Source: Lachnospiraceae bacterium
GTDB taxonomy: Bacteria > Bacillota_A > Clostridia > Lachnospirales > Lachnospiraceae
Assembly: GCA_017620345.1 (NCBI GenBank)
Contig: JAFZQP010000045.1
Span: forward strand, 8,301-72,300
Direction of reading: 5' to 3'
DNA: 64,000 nt
The position numbers and the translations under genes were made by a program. Positions 8,503 to 17,001 of this stretch are shown here, in pieces; positions within the stretch are counted from its first letter, which is position 1; every line of letters begins with the position of its first letter. The notes beneath the pieces are model-generated. The model ran no database searches and had not been told where the DNA came from. It saw nothing but the letters and a program-made list of their open reading frames with translations.

Positions 8503-8535
8503 CTCAATCAATAAAGGAATTGCCTTTTTTACCTG

Positions 8536-8748
8536 TCAATACCTCTTCTCTATCTCGCCCGTTATCCCGTACTCTTTTTTGAACAGCTCAAGGTCTTCTT
8601 CATCCCTTATCAGCATGATCTCCTCAAAGGCTCCTGTCTGAATGTTTAAAAAGCCCGCGACCTGTTCGCCGTTACATATGCTTGCCCTGATCACAGGCTT
8701 TTTGATATCGGGATCATATGATTTTTGCGTATGCTTCTTAAAGAGCAT
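8536..8748 (-). CDS. Conserved small protein of unknown function
   Basis: A 70-residue soluble protein with basic N-terminus (MLFKKHTQ), a central segment KPVIRASICNGEQVAGF followed by a predicted strand-helix pattern, and an acidic end. I recall similar short proteins with a C-x-GEQ-x-AGF core across Lachnospiraceae, without known function. The ATG at 8748 keeps overlap with the upstream kinase gene to 11 bases; a start at 8778 would lengthen the overlap and add residues unlike the family. It is cotranscribed with the kinase gene and ends before a terminator. Confidence 0.65.
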   Translation of the reverse strand: MLFKKHTQKSYDPDIKKPVIRASICNGEQVAGFLNIQTGAFEEIMLIRDEEDLELFKKEYGITGEIEKRY

Positions 8749-9640
8749 AGCGTGATATAATGTGGACAGCCGAAGCAAGGTATCCGCCTCCGAATAAATT
8801 ATAGTGGTTCAGTATATGATACAGGTTGTACAGATCCTTTCGGTCCTCATAACCGTATTCTTTCGGAACCTTTTCATAATAACCCGCGTAGAACGCCTGC
8901 GGCATCGGGCTGAACATCTGCGTCATGGCAATATCCGCCTCCGGGTGTCCCACATATACCGCGGGGTCTATGAGTACAGGACGCCCGTCCTTATCAAACA
9001 GATGATTCCCTCCCCACATATCTCCGTGCAGAAGTGAAGGTTTTTCGGGCTCCGTCAGCAGATCGCCCAGCCTGTCGAGAACACTTTGCATGGCTCTGAT
9101 ATTTTCACTTGTAAACGCATGGCTCGCCATCTTAAACTGCACTTCAAGCCTGCACTCCCGGAAAAAATCTATCCAATTGTCCTTCGGAGTATTTACCTGA
9201 ACAGATGCTCCGATATAATCATCACGAAGGAACCCGAACCGGGCCCCGCCTGCAAAGGATGATGCATCTGCCAGATGCATGTCGGCAAACTGCCTGCCCA
9301 TCCTCTCCATCGCTTCATTTCCGACTCTCGCGGTCTCGATAAGTTCCATCATCAGAAATGATATCCCGCTTTGCCTATCGATCCCTTTTGCATACAGATG
9401 CGGTGTTGCGATAGTCCCCGTAGCTGCGATCGCCTCAAGGCCGGCTTCCTCGGCATCAAAGAAATCCGCATTCTTTGCGGAATTGGTCTTGATCAGCACC
9501 TGCATGCCGGAAGAAAGAGTCAGTTTATATGTGGAATTGATATCACCTGCCGCAAAGTGAACCTTCCCGGTGACTGTGATGTCCGTCCCGAAGCATCCTT
9601 TTACGGCTTCCTCAACAGATCCGTATGTTTTAAGCGCCAT
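8738..9640 (-). CDS. Fructosamine kinase / ketosamine-3-kinase family protein
   Basis: Aminoglycoside-phosphotransferase-fold kinase; the family phosphorylates ketosamines on glycated proteins or free Amadori products. The 300 residues have the family signatures: an N-terminal GDINSTYKL glycine-rich region, MMELIE hinge, and the catalytic LLHGDMWGGNHLF block followed by the metal-binding Asp of VLIDPAVYVGH. Start ATG at 9640 (MALKTYGSVEE), 5 bases after the stop of the upstream receptor gene; a TTG at 9649 is possible. Its position at the end of the signalling operon suggests read-through transcription, but I see no functional link. Confidence 0.85.
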   Translation of the reverse strand: MALKTYGSVEEAVKGCFGTDITVTGKVHFAAGDINSTYKLTLSSGMQVLIKTNSAKNADFFDAEEAGLEAIAATGTIATPHLYAKGIDRQSGISFLMMELIETARVGNEAMERMGRQFADMHLADASSFAGGARFGFLRDDYIGASVQVNTPKDNWIDFFRECRLEVQFKMASHAFTSENIRAMQSVLDRLGDLLTEPEKPSLLHGDMWGGNHLFDKDGRPVLIDPAVYVGHPEADIAMTQMFSPMPQAFYAGYYEKVPKEYGYEDRKDLYNLYHILNHYNLFGGGYLASAVHIISRYAL

Positions 9641-9645
9641 TATCT

Positions 9646-11787
9646 TCAATACATTTGGGAAGCAGCACCGATCGCTTCCTTCATTTTCTCGTTTGCTCTC
9701 TTTACGACGATGCCGATATCCTTAGCTCCGTTTATGCAGTAGACCACGCCGAGCGATACATTTATACCCTTCTCCTTGGAATTCCTCTCGAATCTGGCAA
9801 CGTCATCATAAAAATATGTCTCATCCGTTTCAAAGCCAAATGCGACAAACCTGGAGCCCGCCATACGGTAAACGTTCTCTTTTCCGAACACCTCACTCAG
9901 GATCGCAACCATATCCTCGATCACTGCGTCTCCGGCTTCAAATCCTCCTTTATCACTGATCTCTTCAAGGTTGGATATAGTACATATAAGGTATCCGAAA
10001 GACGATGCAAGGTCGAGCCTCTCCCTTACAAACTCATCATATGCTCTTCTGTTCTGGGCACCGGAAAGCGAATCGTTGTATGTGTACAGTCTCATCCTCT
10101 TCTGATCATCGCGGCGGAGTATCAGCTGGGACAGGAAATATGACGTAAGGTCCGCAACAGATGCAGCCTCATTGATGAGGTCGTCGGGCATATCAAGAAG
10201 CAGCAGGATACCTGTCACTTCTCCGTCAACCTCAAGCGGTTTTGCAACAAGGTTCGATATCCTGTACGTGGCAAGAAGGTTGTATACGCTCTGTTTTGTA
10301 TCCTTGAAGCTTTCAACATCTTCGATCACATATCTGTTCCCGTTTTCCCTGTACACCTCCAGTATGTTTTCCACAACACCTTTGTACGGAACATACAGAA
10401 GATCTATCGATCTTTTTCCAAGGCTCTTGTCGAACCATGCGTATCTTCCGTGGTATCTTCCATTATGGGCATCTTCGAACACGATCACTCTCTTGCACTT
10501 AAGCTCCTCGCCCATAAACTCGAGCATCAGACGTATACTCTCATCCGGTGAATCAGATGAGAGCGCATATTGAAGTGCCCTGTTCGTAAAACGCTCCCTC
10601 TCAATGACCTGGCGGTCTTTGGTCCACCATCTTATGAACTGGACGAGCACGACAGGGAACAATACAAATGTCCCGATACTTGTAAGCATTCCGTAGGAGT
10701 TGCCGAACAGCCGTTTGTAAAAATATATGGAAAAATCCGTGATCGCAAAAAAGATAAACGCACCTATCCCGACATAATAGAACTTAAGTCCCGATGATAT
10801 CCCGTTTGCCCTGCAGTACAGTTCATGCCTTACAAACATCACGATCGTAAGTATTATGATCTGTGCAAAGAAGAACACAAGTACTCTCTGGAATGTGTGC
10901 ATCATGTCTATTCCGAAACCGAATCTGAGCACCAGGATCAGTATGATGGTAAAAATATTCACCCAGAATTCTATAAGCGGATATATCCGGCTCTTCTTAT
11001 ATGTCAGTGAATTGAAAAAACAAATGAGCGGCACGCCTGCGATAAGTACAAGAAATCTGTCGAGGCACCGGATGATATAAATATGACCGCTGATAAGCTG
11101 GAAAACAGTTGAAAGAACGAGCAGCCACGATCCCAGTATTATCGATGTGAGACCAAGCGCCCCTACATCGAAAGGAAGTCTTTCGTTGTCGGATATGACG
11201 AAACTGATAAGGAGAAAAACAAGTCCGAAGAACAGTATCAGACCCGCGGACACTACTGTTGCAAGATTACTTCTCATCACCTTATACACATAGGTGACTG
11301 CTCCGCCCAGATACATGTTTTCGATATGTCCGCGCTTCGATTTTAATTTGAGATTACTTCTGTCAAATCTTATCTGTACGGTCCTGCCCGACATATCAGA
11401 AGACAGCCCGACCGTATGATATGCCGTCCCGTATCCCCAGCCCGTAATGTTCTCCTCTGATGCAAATGAATATACCTTCTGGCCGTCTATGTATACATCA
11501 AGATTGATATTATATGATTCAAAACACAGGCAGTCACTGTCCTTGACATTTACCGGCAGTTTCTTCATGACGATCGGTGCAACACCGTCATAATTGGCTC
11601 GTACGTCTGCAATATCGTAACTTCTGCCGTCAATGTCACTCCATCCGCCTTCAAAATTACGAAGCGTACTGTCTGAGGCTCTGTCGATCCCCGTTGTGAC
11701 TGTTACCACATATATGAGCAAAAAGACGGCTAATACGGAAAACACCGCCAGGATGATCCTGTTTTGATCAAAGTTCTTTTTTTCCAT
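9646..11787 (-). CDS. 7TM receptor-GAF protein with a degenerate GGDEF domain
   Basis: Membrane sensor of 713 residues: N-terminal signal anchor, extracytoplasmic beta-rich domain (about 40-165) resembling 7TMR-DISM sensing domains, about seven membrane segments (175-390), a GAF-like domain, then a diguanylate-cyclase fold. Where active cyclases have GGDEF this protein has AGSRF, and the preceding substrate region (ISNLEEIS) is also altered, so cyclase activity is very unlikely. It is a paralogue of the intact protein at 17002-19158, sharing the VYIDG/VYSF extracytoplasmic block, the FxWWTK linker and the SEVFG-x-NVYRM block. The start ATG overlaps the upstream kinase stop (TAATG). Probable role: c-di-GMP or nucleotide-sensing receptor, or pseudo-enzyme partner. 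Confidence 0.85.
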   Translation of the reverse strand: MEKKNFDQNRIILAVFSVLAVFLLIYVVTVTTGIDRASDSTLRNFEGGWSDIDGRSYDIADVRANYDGVAPIVMKKLPVNVKDSDCLCFESYNINLDVYIDGQKVYSFASEENITGWGYGTAYHTVGLSSDMSGRTVQIRFDRSNLKLKSKRGHIENMYLGGAVTYVYKVMRSNLATVVSAGLILFFGLVFLLISFVISDNERLPFDVGALGLTSIILGSWLLVLSTVFQLISGHIYIIRCLDRFLVLIAGVPLICFFNSLTYKKSRIYPLIEFWVNIFTIILILVLRFGFGIDMMHTFQRVLVFFFAQIIILTIVMFVRHELYCRANGISSGLKFYYVGIGAFIFFAITDFSIYFYKRLFGNSYGMLTSIGTFVLFPVVLVQFIRWWTKDRQVIERERFTNRALQYALSSDSPDESIRLMLEFMGEELKCKRVIVFEDAHNGRYHGRYAWFDKSLGKRSIDLLYVPYKGVVENILEVYRENGNRYVIEDVESFKDTKQSVYNLLATYRISNLVAKPLEVDGEVTGILLLLDMPDDLINEAASVADLTSYFLSQLILRRDDQKRMRLYTYNDSLSGAQNRRAYDEFVRERLDLASSFGYLICTISNLEEISDKGGFEAGDAVIEDMVAILSEVFGKENVYRMAGSRFVAFGFETDETYFYDDVARFERNSKEKGINVSLGVVYCINGAKDIGIVVKRANEKMKEAIGAASQMY

Positions 11788-14700
11788 TACAATACCTTTT
11801 TAAGTGATTCTTTTATACTCATCAGATGAGCCAGGACCTTGGGGGTATTTTTTCTGATATAATCAATATCCTCGTTCTTGCCGGCCATTTCAAGTTCACG
11901 TGCCTCGTCAGACAGTTCCTTTGCACCTATGAGCAGAGACGTGCTCTTTAAAGCATGTACCCTGACTGTGTAATCATTCCAGTTTTCGGTTTCCAGTAAT
12001 CCCTTTATCGTTTCTGCGTCGGAATCGATCGAATCATAAAATACCCTGACCGCAGTCTTATATATCTCCTCAGAACCGCTGTTTTTGATCCCGAGCTGCA
12101 TATCTATCCCCCGGATATCATCAACCGTGTTATCCGGAGACTGAAGTTCCTTTTCCTGCGCAGACACATCGGCAGTTTCATCTGAGATCACCTCCGGCCT
12201 TACATCCTCTTCAATATAAGGTTCTTCATCGAACAGGCGTCCGAGATCATACGAATGATCTCCGGCTTCCACAAATACGATAGCAAAAGCATCTGTACCC
12301 ATATGTATCGGAAGGATCGCCGAAGTCCTCTGGAATACTATCCTCCTGAAATCACACTCTTTCTTAAGATAACTCAGGATCTTTTCTTTTTGAACCTCTG
12401 ACAGCTGCGCATACACAACAACCGCAATATCCCTGTCCGGTCTTGTAAATGCCGGTATCATGTGATCGATGAATTTCCTGTAATATCTGTCAAATCCGCC
12501 CAGAATAACCTTATCGGGGCCAAACCTGTCATTCTTATATCTGATGACAAGACGGGCGTTTAAGGCCCGCAGAAAAGCTGCAACACCTTCTTTTATCGTT
12601 CCTATCTTCTGCAGGAAGAATATACAGTCAAGAACGAAGGCACATCTTATCCTCTTTTTGGCCTTCTCGATCTCTTCAACGATCTTCTCAAAGTTCTCAC
12701 CTCTCGACGACATCCTGTTGGCGATCAGCATCAGGAATCCGACAGCGATAGAACATGCCTGCGTATCGATAACTTCAACGTTGTCATATGACTTCGCTGC
12801 TTCCACTGCCCTGCTGTATTCATCACTTATCCCGGCACCGCCGGAAATATAAATGATATTATGCGCATATTTAAGCCTGTTACCGAAAAACGTCCTGAAT
12901 TCTTCCACCGAAGGAGGATCACATTCAAAATCAATACCTTCGTTTATGTATCTTACCAGTTCATCTCCCGATGCCTCGATACCGTCATAGAACGTCCGGC
13001 CCTGCGACATTACCTTATACGGAATAGTCTCAAGCTGGTATTTTTTTATTACCCTAAGAGGCAGATCGCACGTGCTGGCACAGGTGACAAGCACGGGGAT
13101 CTTACGGCTGTAATCCCTGGATGTGTTCATCCTTACCATTGCCACATCCTTGTTGTCCGTACGCTCCACTTTCGAAGCGGGCAGATGAGCAAGGAGCATT
13201 TCCTCAAGCTGGGCTCCCGTGACGGGTTTGAGAAGATAATCATCAAATCCGCTCTGAGCATACAGCTGCTTGTTCTCACTTTCCGCATTGGCTGTAAGTA
13301 CGATTATCGGTACCCTGTTATTAAGTCCCGCAACCTGTGTCCTGATATGCTGCAGGCACTCTATACCGTCCATTTCAGGCATCAGATGATCCATGAAGAT
13401 CACGTCATACCTTTCGGCGCGTGTCATGGCAAGTGCTTCTTCTCCGCTCTTAGCTGTATCAACCGATATACCCGTACGCTCAAGGAGTCTCTTCTCGACA
13501 GTCAGGTTCATGACGCTGTCATCAACGATCAGTACCCTCGCATCCTTTGCCGTAAATGATACCGAATGCTCCTTTGAAGCCGAAGTCCTGCCGTAATTGC
13601 CGATATCTATCGATCCTATGGCATCACTCCTTGTCACTCTCTGTCTCAAAGTGACCGTAAAGGTAGATCCCTGGGTATATATACTGTCAACCGCTATCCT
13701 GCCGCCCATAAGATCAACAAGCTGTTTAACGATCGACAGTCCGAGTCCGGTTCCCTCTATCCGGGCATTTCTGCCCTCATCAACTCTCTTGAACGCATCA
13801 AAAAGATAAGGGATGACTTCCTGTTTGATACCCATTCCTGTATCGGAAACGCTGAACATGATAACGATCTGGTCTTCTTCCTGTGTCTCTTTTTCCACAT
13901 GAAGCGTGACAGAACCCTCTTTCGTATACTTGACGGCATTGTTAAGAAGATTTATGAGTATCTGTCTGATACGCATCTCATCGCCGTACAGTTCCGACGG
14001 AAGCGCCGGATCTATCTCAACATTGAACTTGAGTCCTTTTTCTTCGGCGCGGTGCCATATCATATTGACTATATCCGATACAAGTTCGCCCAGATTGTAG
14101 TTGACGGGCACGATATCCATCTTGCCTGCTTCGATCTTGGAAAAATCAAGTATATCGTTGATCAGTGCCAGCAGCATCCGGCCGGCTCCCTGTATATTCC
14201 CGGCATCCTTTTTGATCGTTTCCGATGCACTCGGATCGTTAAGTATCACCTCATTCATTCCGAGGATGGAATTGATGGGCGTTCTGATCTCATGACTCAT
14301 ATTGGAAAAGAAACGGTTCTGTGATCTGGACAGATCCTCGACCTTCTTCATCTCCTCACTTGCGGTCCTGTTTTCCCGCTCGTTCAGAAGGTTCTGGAAC
14401 CATGTCATTACAAAACACACATAGCCGACCTCGATGACAGCGAGGGCGGTATCCATGTATCTGACTTCCCGCGTATGAACAGCTGCCAATTCCGGATGAT
14501 AATAACCGAAAACAAATGAACCGGTAACAACGATCGTAAGAAGGATAAGTGCTGCAACTCTTGATCTTCCCGACAGGACAAGACCTATATACAGATAAGC
14601 GAAGATCATCCATGGTATGACAGCGCCTTCCGCACCTCCGCCATAGTAGAAAACGATCGGCAATATCACGATTATAAGAGTGAATGATATAAGCTTCGTT

Positions 14701-14930
14701 ACCGGGTTGATGTACCCCCTGCGGACTCCCAGCAGGGTGATGAACGGCACTCCGACCGTTGTCACAATGAGTATTATGATCTCGATCAGACTGTCGCCGT
14801 ACAGTATGTCACCGATAAGTGCGAGCGCACATACGACTACCGCTGTCATCGTAAGGACGACGAAAATTCGTTCCTTCAGACTTCTCGAAGAGTCGGAGAT
14901 GATCTTTTTGATATACTCATCAAGTCTCAT
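11787..14930 (-). CDS. Hybrid histidine kinase with REC, DegV-like and Hpt domains
   Basis: A 1047-residue membrane kinase. About six membrane segments (20-180) lead to a HisKA domain with His213 (SNMSHEIRTP), HATPase_c with N-box, DTGMG and GTGLGLS motifs, and a receiver domain with Asp514 (FMDHLMP). Residues about 611-888 match a whole DegV/FakB domain: the CASTCDLP N-terminal loop, IYISGGAGISDEY at the ligand pocket, VEVIDTQACSIAVGFL, and the closing HMGTDAFAIVFVE. Residues about 950-1047 form an Hpt domain with His992 (VHALKST). DegV proteins bind fatty acids; here the pocket Thr of TSQPS reads Cys, so the ligand may differ. ATGA overlap with the upstream kinase gene. Confidence 0.87.
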   Translation of the reverse strand: MRLDEYIKKIISDSSRSLKERIFVVLTMTAVVVCALALIGDILYGDSLIEIIILIVTTVGVPFITLLGVRRGYINPVTKLISFTLIIVILPIVFYYGGGAEGAVIPWMIFAYLYIGLVLSGRSRVAALILLTIVVTGSFVFGYYHPELAAVHTREVRYMDTALAVIEVGYVCFVMTWFQNLLNERENRTASEEMKKVEDLSRSQNRFFSNMSHEIRTPINSILGMNEVILNDPSASETIKKDAGNIQGAGRMLLALINDILDFSKIEAGKMDIVPVNYNLGELVSDIVNMIWHRAEEKGLKFNVEIDPALPSELYGDEMRIRQILINLLNNAVKYTKEGSVTLHVEKETQEEDQIVIMFSVSDTGMGIKQEVIPYLFDAFKRVDEGRNARIEGTGLGLSIVKQLVDLMGGRIAVDSIYTQGSTFTVTLRQRVTRSDAIGSIDIGNYGRTSASKEHSVSFTAKDARVLIVDDSVMNLTVEKRLLERTGISVDTAKSGEEALAMTRAERYDVIFMDHLMPEMDGIECLQHIRTQVAGLNNRVPIIVLTANAESENKQLYAQSGFDDYLLKPVTGAQLEEMLLAHLPASKVERTDNKDVAMVRMNTSRDYSRKIPVLVTCASTCDLPLRVIKKYQLETIPYKVMSQGRTFYDGIEASGDELVRYINEGIDFECDPPSVEEFRTFFGNRLKYAHNIIYISGGAGISDEYSRAVEAAKSYDNVEVIDTQACSIAVGFLMLIANRMSSRGENFEKIVEEIEKAKKRIRCAFVLDCIFFLQKIGTIKEGVAAFLRALNARLVIRYKNDRFGPDKVILGGFDRYYRKFIDHMIPAFTRPDRDIAVVVYAQLSEVQKEKILSYLKKECDFRRIVFQRTSAILPIHMGTDAFAIVFVEAGDHSYDLGRLFDEEPYIEEDVRPEVISDETADVSAQEKELQSPDNTVDDIRGIDMQLGIKNSGSEEIYKTAVRVFYDSIDSDAETIKGLLETENWNDYTVRVHALKSTSLLIGAKELSDEARELEMAGKNEDIDYIRKNTPKVLAHLMSIKESLKKVL

Positions 14931-16990
14931 TCCCTTCCTCCTTCATCGTCCGAACCCGAAGCTCCCTTGGGCAGTACGGTTCTCATTGTCCTCTCGAACT
15001 CACTTATGTTGATAGGCTTCCCGATAAATCCGGCAAACCCCTCTCTTGCGAACATCTCTCTTGCTCCGCTGACAACGTTTGCGGTAAGTGCAACGACTCT
15101 TGCCGTCTTCTGCTGCTGGAATGCGACATCCATTATCCTCTTCATGGCCTCGACACCGTCCATCTTGGGCATCATGTGATCCATGAACACGACATCGTAA
15201 TCATTGTCCGTATACTTCTGTATCGCTTCCGGTCCGGACTTTGCCGTATCAACGATCATGTTGTATTCACTGAACAGTCCTTTAGCAACGATCAGGTTGA
15301 GCGGTTCATCATCAACGACAAGAGCTCTTACATTATCAAGAACCGGACGTTCCGAAGCCGATGCAGCCGGCTGAAGTATTCCGCCTTCTCCGTTTAATAC
15401 ACGGACTATCGGATAACCATACAGCGGACGCGGCATGACTATGATATTACCGTTCTTCGTTATGTTATCTCCGGTCGTACTCACGGCAACGGTAACCTTC
15501 TTTGATATACGGTCATAGAATGCCGGGTCGGCCAGGTATTCCTTCTCACCCATGAATATATTCGTGATATCCCCGCGCGCGATCATTTTTTCAACATCCG
15601 CAGCAGTAGGTGCAAAATACATATTTATGCGAAGATCCGATGCCGTATTGACGGCCATCTCCCTGTACAGTTCCCACACTCTCGAATCCCTGTAGTTTTT
15701 CGGATCGAGATGATAAATGACATTGAAGAATTTATCCGAATCGATACGAAGACACGGAGTAGGATCGACAACAACCTGTGCGACCGATACGCGGACCGTC
15801 GTACCTTTCCCTTTTACACTGTCGATACTGACAAATCCGTTCATACGACGTACGAACCCGTACACGATCGGAAGTCCCAGTCCTATACCGCCGGTGCTGC
15901 GGCTTCTCGTCCTGTTACTCTGGTACATTCCGTTATTGATCTTTTCTATCTCATCTGCAGTCATTCCAACGCCTGTATCCGTAACCTCAATGACAAGGTT
16001 GGTCACATCCCCGTGATCCATAGTTGTGAGCCGAAGGTATACACCACCTCTGTGAGTGAACTTGAACGCGTTGTCAAGAAGATGCCCCAATATCTTACTT
16101 ATCCTTCGCGAATCACCCATCAGCACTGACGGCGTATTAGGATCAAGATCCACGATCAGATCTTTTTCCCTGTCTTTCTGGTAGAATGAATAACCCGCTA
16201 TGATATCGTTGATCATCGAAGCTATATCGTACTTGTTTTCCTCGAGGATCACGTCTCCCCTCTGTATCTCACTGTAATCCTGGATGTCCTCGATCTGACG
16301 GGCCATACGAAATCCCGCATCACATATCGATGCAACATCATCCCTTTCTTCCTTTTTCATTATGAGTGTGGAAAGCCCGTTGATAACATTTACCGGAGTT
16401 CTGAGTTCATGCGATATATTGGTAAGGAAATCCTCCATATCGCTCCTCTCACTCTTTCTTTCTTCATTCATGCGCTCCAGTTCACCGGTGTCATCCCTGT
16501 TACTCCTGATGACCGCGCGAAGTACAAGATAAGCGTTTATCTCGGTTATGCAGTGAAGTATCAGTCTGGAAACAGTGAGCGAGTCAAATTCTATTAGGCC
16601 CGACATCGCGCTCCTTGAGACTCTCAAAATGATCAGAAAAAAGAATTCGATAAGAAGATAGTTCAGAAATTCGTTTCTTCGAAGAAGCGTTGCCGTTATC
16701 ATCAGAAGAAGTGATACAACCACGATATCAAAAGTGCTCGTCTCATGTACTCCATGATAAAAAGCGAGCATCATGGAGAAAACAAGATAATAATTCTCCC
16801 TGAACACCCTCTGTCTGTATTGAAGTATATGAAGGAACCATGAAGATATGAGACCTGCAACGATAAGAATGGGAACCCAGTATTCCCACCCCTGTGTCAC
16901 GCTCTCGATAATGGTCCCGATCGAAGCAACGGTCATTATGGCGAGTACGGTATTATGTACTCTTGTATTCTGCTGATTTATCTCTTTCAT
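14927..16990 (-). CDS. Hybrid sensor histidine kinase with two receiver-like domains
   Basis: A 687-residue kinase with six membrane segments and no large extracellular domain (about 15-165), HisKA with His194 (NISHELRTP), HATPase_c (DTGVGM, GIGLGLPIV), a receiver-like segment at about 412-540 without a recognisable DD or phospho-acceptor Asp, and a complete C-terminal receiver with Asp604 (VFMDHMMP). The ATG at 16990 has AGGGA five bases upstream; a TTG at 17005 overlapping the previous stop is the alternative. It has the same membrane-kinase-receiver order as its neighbour at 11787 but lacks DegV and Hpt domains, so the two kinases may share the downstream Hpt in a relay. Confidence 0.88.
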   Translation of the reverse strand: MKEINQQNTRVHNTVLAIMTVASIGTIIESVTQGWEYWVPILIVAGLISSWFLHILQYRQRVFRENYYLVFSMMLAFYHGVHETSTFDIVVVSLLLMITATLLRRNEFLNYLLIEFFFLIILRVSRSAMSGLIEFDSLTVSRLILHCITEINAYLVLRAVIRSNRDDTGELERMNEERKSERSDMEDFLTNISHELRTPVNVINGLSTLIMKKEERDDVASICDAGFRMARQIEDIQDYSEIQRGDVILEENKYDIASMINDIIAGYSFYQKDREKDLIVDLDPNTPSVLMGDSRRISKILGHLLDNAFKFTHRGGVYLRLTTMDHGDVTNLVIEVTDTGVGMTADEIEKINNGMYQSNRTRSRSTGGIGLGLPIVYGFVRRMNGFVSIDSVKGKGTTVRVSVAQVVVDPTPCLRIDSDKFFNVIYHLDPKNYRDSRVWELYREMAVNTASDLRINMYFAPTAADVEKMIARGDITNIFMGEKEYLADPAFYDRISKKVTVAVSTTGDNITKNGNIIVMPRPLYGYPIVRVLNGEGGILQPAASASERPVLDNVRALVVDDEPLNLIVAKGLFSEYNMIVDTAKSGPEAIQKYTDNDYDVVFMDHMMPKMDGVEAMKRIMDVAFQQQKTARVVALTANVVSGAREMFAREGFAGFIGKPINISEFERTMRTVLPKGASGSDDEGGRE

Positions 16991-17001
16991 TGATGTCCCT
17001 G

